NCBI RefSeq assembly: GCF_030269445.1
Contig: NZ_BSTJ01000001.1
Span: forward strand, 1,017,898-1,081,897
Direction of reading: 5' to 3'
DNA length: 64,000 nucleotides
DNA from: Actinoallomurus iriomotensis
GTDB taxonomy: Bacteria; Actinomycetota; Actinomycetes; Streptosporangiales; Streptosporangiaceae
The position numbers and the translations under genes were made by a program. The notes beneath the pieces were generated by a model that was not told the DNA's origin, did no database searches, and saw only the letters and a program-made list of their open reading frames with translations. Shown in pieces: positions 60,695 through 64,000 of the stretch (positions are counted from its first letter, which is position 1; every line of letters starts with the position of its first letter).

Positions 60695-61279
60695 ATGTCC
60701 ATCGTGCTGGAGACGCCGACGGACGCCGAGACGGGCGAGGGCCCTTCTCTCGAAGAGCGCTACCAACAGCTCAGCGATCAATGGCCGGACCGCAAGGTCG
60801 AGATCGTCGATGACCGGATCGTGGTGAGAGAAGTGCCCACCACGCAACACGCCAAGCTCATCTTCCGCCTGCTGCTCCAGCTCATCCCGGTGATGACCGA
60901 GCGGGGTTGGGAGGCATGGAACGACGTCGCGCTCTTCCTCGGCCCGCAGCTGGGCCGCTACCGCCCGGACGTCCTGGTCGTGCCGCCCGACCCCGGGCTC
61001 TGGGGCGAAGGCCACGTGTTCGGCAAGGACACCTTGCTCGTCGCCGAGGTCGTCTCCAAGAGCAGCGCGCACGACGACCATGAGGTCAAGCCGCGCGGAT
61101 GCGCCCGCGGCAAGGTGCCGCTCCATCTGGTGATCGACACGTTCGCCGGACGGGTACGGCTGCTCAGCCGGCCCGGCGACAAGGGATACGACCACGAGGT
61201 CGAGGTGAGGCTCGGCGAGCCGCTCGAACTGCCCGCCCCCTGGAGCCTCACCCTCAACACCGCCGTTCTCGGCGGCTGA
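60695..61279 (+). CDS. Uma2-family (DUF820) putative restriction-endonuclease-fold protein
   Basis: This 194-aa protein has the PD-(D/E)xK core of the Uma2 family: LGRYRPDVLVVPPD and TLLVAEVVSKSS with the catalytic Glu, preceded by VEIVDDRIVVREVPTTQHAKLIFRLLLQL. The usual Lys/Tyr segment reads VKPRGCARGKVPLHLVID. These proteins are abundant in actinomycetes and cyanobacteria and have no known role. It is divergent from cimA and converges on ilvE with 13 bp between. Confidence 0.87.
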   Translation: MSIVLETPTDAETGEGPSLEERYQQLSDQWPDRKVEIVDDRIVVREVPTTQHAKLIFRLLLQLIPVMTERGWEAWNDVALFLGPQLGRYRPDVLVVPPDPGLWGEGHVFGKDTLLVAEVVSKSSAHDDHEVKPRGCARGKVPLHLVIDTFAGRVRLLSRPGDKGYDHEVEVRLGEPLELPAPWSLTLNTAVLGG

Positions 61280-61292
61280 CCTCAGGCGCGGG

Positions 61293-62390
61293 TCAGGCCG
61301 TCTTGTGGATCCAGCCGTACGAGTCGGTGCGCTCGCCGTACTGGATGCCGACGAGTTCGTCGCGCAGGCGCATGGTCACCGGGCCCGGCTCGCCGGAGCC
61401 GACCAGCCACTCGCCGTTGGTGCCCTTCACGCGCCCGACCGGGGTGATCACCGCGGCGGTGCCGCACGCGAAGACCTCGGTCAGCTCGCCCGAGGCGTTG
61501 CCCTCGCGCCATTCGTCGGTGGAGATGCGTCCTTCTGTGGCGGGGATGCCCAGGTCGGGGGCGAGTTGCAGCAACGAGTCACGGGTGATGCCGGGGAGCA
61601 GCGTGCCGGTGAGGGCCGGCGTCATGATGCGGGCGTCCGCTCCCGAGCCGTACACGAAGAAGAGGTTCATGCCCCCCATCTCCTCGACCCAGCGGTGCTC
61701 GGTGGCGTCGAGCCAGACCACCTGGTCGCAGCCCTCGCGGACCGCCTGGGACTGGGCGACGAACGCCCCGGCGTAGTTGCCGCCGCACTTGGCCGCGCCG
61801 GTGCCGCCGGGAGCGGCGCGGGTGTAGTCCTCCGAGAGCCAGACCGAGACCGGCTTGATGCCGCCGGTGAAGTACGCGCCGGAGGGCGAGGCGATGACGA
61901 CGAACATGAAGGAGGACGAGGGGCTGTTCACGCCGAGCCCGCGCTGCGTGGCGATCAGGAAGGGGCGCAGGTAGAGGCTGGAGTCCACATTGGTGGGGAC
62001 CCAGTCGCGGTCGGTGTCGACGAGGAGCTCCAGCGAGCGGACGAACAGCTCCTCGGGCAGCGGCGGCATCGCCATCCGCTCGCAGGAGGTGTTGAAGCGC
62101 GCGGCGTTGGCGTACGGCCGGAACGTCACGATCGAGCCGTCGGCCTGGCGATACGCCTTGAGGCCCTCGAACAGCTCTTGGCCGTAGTGGAAGACGGCCG
62201 TCGCCGGGTCCAGCGTCAACGGCCCGTACGGCTGCAGACGCGCGTCGTGCCAGCCCTCTTCCTCGGTCCACTGGATGGTGATCATGTGGTCCGTGAAGTA
62301 CTGGCCGAAGCCGGGGTTGTCGAGGATCCGTTGCCGTTCCTCGGCCGGCGTACGGTTCTGGGAGAGCCGGATGTCGAAGGTGTTGCTCAT
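61293..62390 (-). CDS. ilvE: Branched-chain amino acid aminotransferase
   Basis: This 365-aa fold-type IV PLP enzyme catalyses the last step of Leu, Ile and Val synthesis. The PLP-binding Lys is in GTGAAKCGGNYAGAF, with LFEGLKAYRQADGSIVTFRP, YLRPFLIATQRGLGVNSPSSSFMFVVIASPSGAYF, and the C-terminal EVFACGTAAVITPVG. AGAGG lies 8 nt before the ATG. It is upstream of cimA on the same strand, with the divergent-reading Uma2 gene between. Confidence 0.95.
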   Translation of the reverse strand: MSNTFDIRLSQNRTPAEERQRILDNPGFGQYFTDHMITIQWTEEEGWHDARLQPYGPLTLDPATAVFHYGQELFEGLKAYRQADGSIVTFRPYANAARFNTSCERMAMPPLPEELFVRSLELLVDTDRDWVPTNVDSSLYLRPFLIATQRGLGVNSPSSSFMFVVIASPSGAYFTGGIKPVSVWLSEDYTRAAPGGTGAAKCGGNYAGAFVAQSQAVREGCDQVVWLDATEHRWVEEMGGMNLFFVYGSGADARIMTPALTGTLLPGITRDSLLQLAPDLGIPATEGRISTDEWREGNASGELTEVFACGTAAVITPVGRVKGTNGEWLVGSGEPGPVTMRLRDELVGIQYGERTDSYGWIHKTA

Positions 62391-62481
62391 CAGGAGGTCC
62401 TCTCGCGGCGCGGCCCCGTGCCGCCCTTGCCCATCTTTTCTTATTTTGACGTCCTACTATCTCCTTCGTCACGGCAGCGCT

Positions 62482-62507
62482 AAAAGGGCGCGCCGTGGGG
62501 CGCGCCC
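62482..62507 (-). terminator. Intrinsic terminator after leuB
   Basis: On the minus strand GGGCGCGCC-CCAC-GGCGCGCCC (9 bp, perfect) is followed by TTTTA. It lies 27 nt past the leuB stop and separates it from ilvE. Confidence 0.8.
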
Positions 62508-62533
62508 GGAGATGTCCGAAAGGAAGGCGCGCC

Positions 62534-63580
62534 CTAGCCGGCTACTCGCTCGGCGATGTCGTCGCCGGCCTCGCGGGTCGAACGCGCGGCCCAGGCACCC
62601 TGCCGCTCGATGATGTCGTCGGCGACGGCCTGCTCCACCCGGCGGGCCTCGTCGGCCAGGCCGAGGTGGTCGAGCAGCAGCGCGACGGACAGGATCGTGG
62701 CGGTCGGGTCGGCCTTGCCCTGCCCGGCGATGTCGGGCGCGCTCCCGTGCACCGGCTCGAACATGCTCGGCGCGGCGCCGGAGGGGTTGAGGTTGCCGCT
62801 GGCGGCCAGGCCGATGCCGCCGGCCACCGCCGCGCCCAGGTCGGTGATGATGTCGCCGAAGAGGTTGTCGGTGACGATGACGTCGAAACGTGCCGGCTGG
62901 CTCACGAAGTACATGGTCGCGGCGTCGACGTGGCAGTAGTCGACGTCGATGTCGGTGAACTCCTTGGCCACGGCATCGACCGTACGCGACCACAGGTCGC
63001 CCGCATAGACCAGGACGTTGTTCTTGTGGACGAGGGTGAGCTTCTTGCGCGGGCGGCGGGCCGCGAGCTCGAACGCGTACCGGACGGTCCGCTCGACGCC
63101 GAAGGCGGTGTTGATGCTCTCCTGGGTCGCGATCTCCTGCGGGGTGCCCTTGCGGAGGACGCCGCCGGCGCCCGCGTACAGGCCCTCGGTGCCCTCGCGC
63201 ACGACCATCATGTCGATGTCCTCGGGCCGGACGCCGGCCAGCGGCGTGCCGACGCCCGGGTAGAGCCGCACGGGACGCAGGTTGATGTAGTGGTCGAGCT
63301 CGAATCGCAGCTTGAGCAGCAGGCCGCGCTCCAGGACGCCGCTCGGCACGCTCGGGTCGCCGACCGCGCCCAGCAGGATCGCGTCGTGGCCGCGAATCTC
63401 CTCGAGCGTCGCGTCCGGCAGCACCTCACCGGTCTTGTGCCAGTAGGCGGCGCCGAGTTCGTACACCGTCTGCTCGATCGTGAGGCCGAGCGCGTCGAGG
63501 ACCTTGAGGCCCTCGGCCACGACCTCGGGGCCGATGCCGTCACCTGGGACCACGGCGAGCCTGATGCTGCGAGAAGCCAT
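62534..63580 (-). CDS. leuB: 3-isopropylmalate dehydrogenase
   Basis: This 348-aa NAD-dependent enzyme oxidises 3-isopropylmalate to 2-oxoisocaproate in leucine synthesis. Motifs are [103 protein letters not shown] and [14 protein letters not shown], the substrate- and metal-binding residues of the actinomycete LeuB group. The ATG has AAGG 8 nt upstream. Confidence 0.96.
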   Translation of the reverse strand: MASRSIRLAVVPGDGIGPEVVAEGLKVLDALGLTIEQTVYELGAAYWHKTGEVLPDATLEEIRGHDAILLGAVGDPSVPSGVLERGLLLKLRFELDHYINLRPVRLYPGVGTPLAGVRPEDIDMMVVREGTEGLYAGAGGVLRKGTPQEIATQESINTAFGVERTVRYAFELAARRPRKKLTLVHKNNVLVYAGDLWSRTVDAVAKEFTDIDVDYCHVDAATMYFVSQPARFDVIVTDNLFGDIITDLGAAVAGGIGLAASGNLNPSGAAPSMFEPVHGSAPDIAGQGKADPTATILSVALLLDHLGLADEARRVEQAVADDIIERQGAWAARSTREAGDDIAERVAG

Positions 63581-63649
63581 GGAGGTACCTTAGCGGAGCG
63601 TCTCAGTGCCTGAACACTCGTCTCACACCATGAACCGACACTAAGGGCC

Positions 63650-64000
63650 CTAAGCGGACCGGTCGCCGGCGATGGCCCGGTCGAAGACGAGGGCTCGGGC
63701 CGTGGCCAGGCCGGTCGCCAGGGCGCCCAGCACGACCGCGTCATCGCCCAGGGGCGACACCTCGATCCGCGGCGGGCCCAGCGGCGTCATCGCCTCCAGC
63801 CGCTCGCGGACCGCGCCGAGCAGAACGTCCGCGCCGTGTCCGCCGATGCCGCCGCCCAGCACGATCAGTTCCGGATCGAGCAGTGCCACGACCCCGGCCA
63901 GGGCGTGGGCGACGTGGTCGGCCTCGTGCACGACCGCGTTCACGGCGACCTCGTCGCCGTCGCGCGCCTCGTCGAAGACCCGCTTGGCGGTGATCCGTCC
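63650..64000 (-). CDS. ROK-family protein (sugar kinase or repressor), 5' end outside window
   Basis: The last 116 codons show the ROK C-terminal half: ITAKRVFDEARDGDEVAVNAV, then AHALAGVVALLDPELIVLGGGIGGHG, typical of glucokinases and ROK repressors. The upstream ATP-binding and HTH parts, which would tell kinase from repressor, lie outside the window. Confidence 0.85.
   Translation of the reverse strand, partial: GRITAKRVFDEARDGDEVAVNAVVHEADHVAHALAGVVALLDPELIVLGGGIGGHGADVLLGAVRERLEAMTPLGPPRIEVSPLGDDAVVLGALATGLATARALVFDRAIAGDRSA

Overview
The window is very GC-rich DNA with GTG/ATG starts, strong third-position G/C bias and many 4-bp ATGA/GTGA stop-start overlaps. The gene content is actinomycete: PucR and WYL regulators, choice-of-anchor P and GH20 secreted proteins, and a leuB-ilvE-cimA-FAH-gltX core block. 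A filamentous actinomycete, perhaps of the Streptosporangiales type, is the best guess. No 16S rRNA gene or other definitive marker is present.

Layout. 1-4.8 kb: a three-subunit molybdenum hydroxylase operon of the YagTSR/PaoABC type, followed by an ARMT1/DUF89 protein that runs off the left edge. 5-12.9 kb: small secreted and HTH-like proteins; a ureohydrolase, SSS transporter and PucR regulator module; a membrane protein translationally coupled to a SUKH-3 immunity-like protein; a DHFR-fold reductase. 13-22.6 kb: secreted proteins (cadherin-like/Ig repeats, GH20 hexosaminidase, VWA plus choice-of-anchor P), a methyltransferase and a cytochrome P450 stub. 22.6-28 kb: a scrambled zone with two decayed copies of one WYL regulator that share the same lesions, a short repeat flanking about 3 kb, an unusual 586-aa bacterial-PH protein, a 160-aa orphan and a methyltransferase. 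28-41 kb: a GAF/PucR regulator, a TetR regulator, an acyl-CoA ligase with an internal deletion, and a LivGFKHM-type ABC operon whose LivH carries a -1 frameshift. This operon diverges from a secreted esterase, and a LysR/CaiB/MatC-like acid uptake and activation module follows. 41-45 kb: an SDR/F420-type reductase pair with a divergent TetR and repeated operator, a broken anti-sigma-type ATPase, and a scramblase/LURP-like protein.

45.3-53.9 kb lies between a tRNA-Gln and gltX. It holds MFS exporters, a decaying Gfo/Idh-DUF993-TIM-barrel operon, two secreted small proteins (I36 inhibitor, SH3-like), an ArsR-like regulator and a LysR/MFS/YCII unit. 53.9-63.6 kb is core metabolism: gltX, FAH hydrolase, a membrane-anchored CBM2-like protein, an ABM-fold monooxygenase, cimA, ilvE and leuB. 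A ROK-family protein enters from the right edge.

The strongest regulatory find is upstream of cimA: a 13-codon leader peptide with Leu-Leu-Ile-Ile in tandem, a long stem just after it, and an intrinsic terminator 52 nt before the cimA start. It looks like a classical branched-chain amino acid attenuator. The clearest evolutionary theme is gene decay: at least eight broken genes, several at the edges of intact modules. I found no CRISPR array, insertion sequence, rRNA or recognisable prophage, and no complete system that I can confidently call new. The best candidates for unfamiliar biology are the bacterial-PH protein, the SUKH-3/membrane pair, the ARMT1-molybdoenzyme linkage and the ureohydrolase with an altered metal motif.
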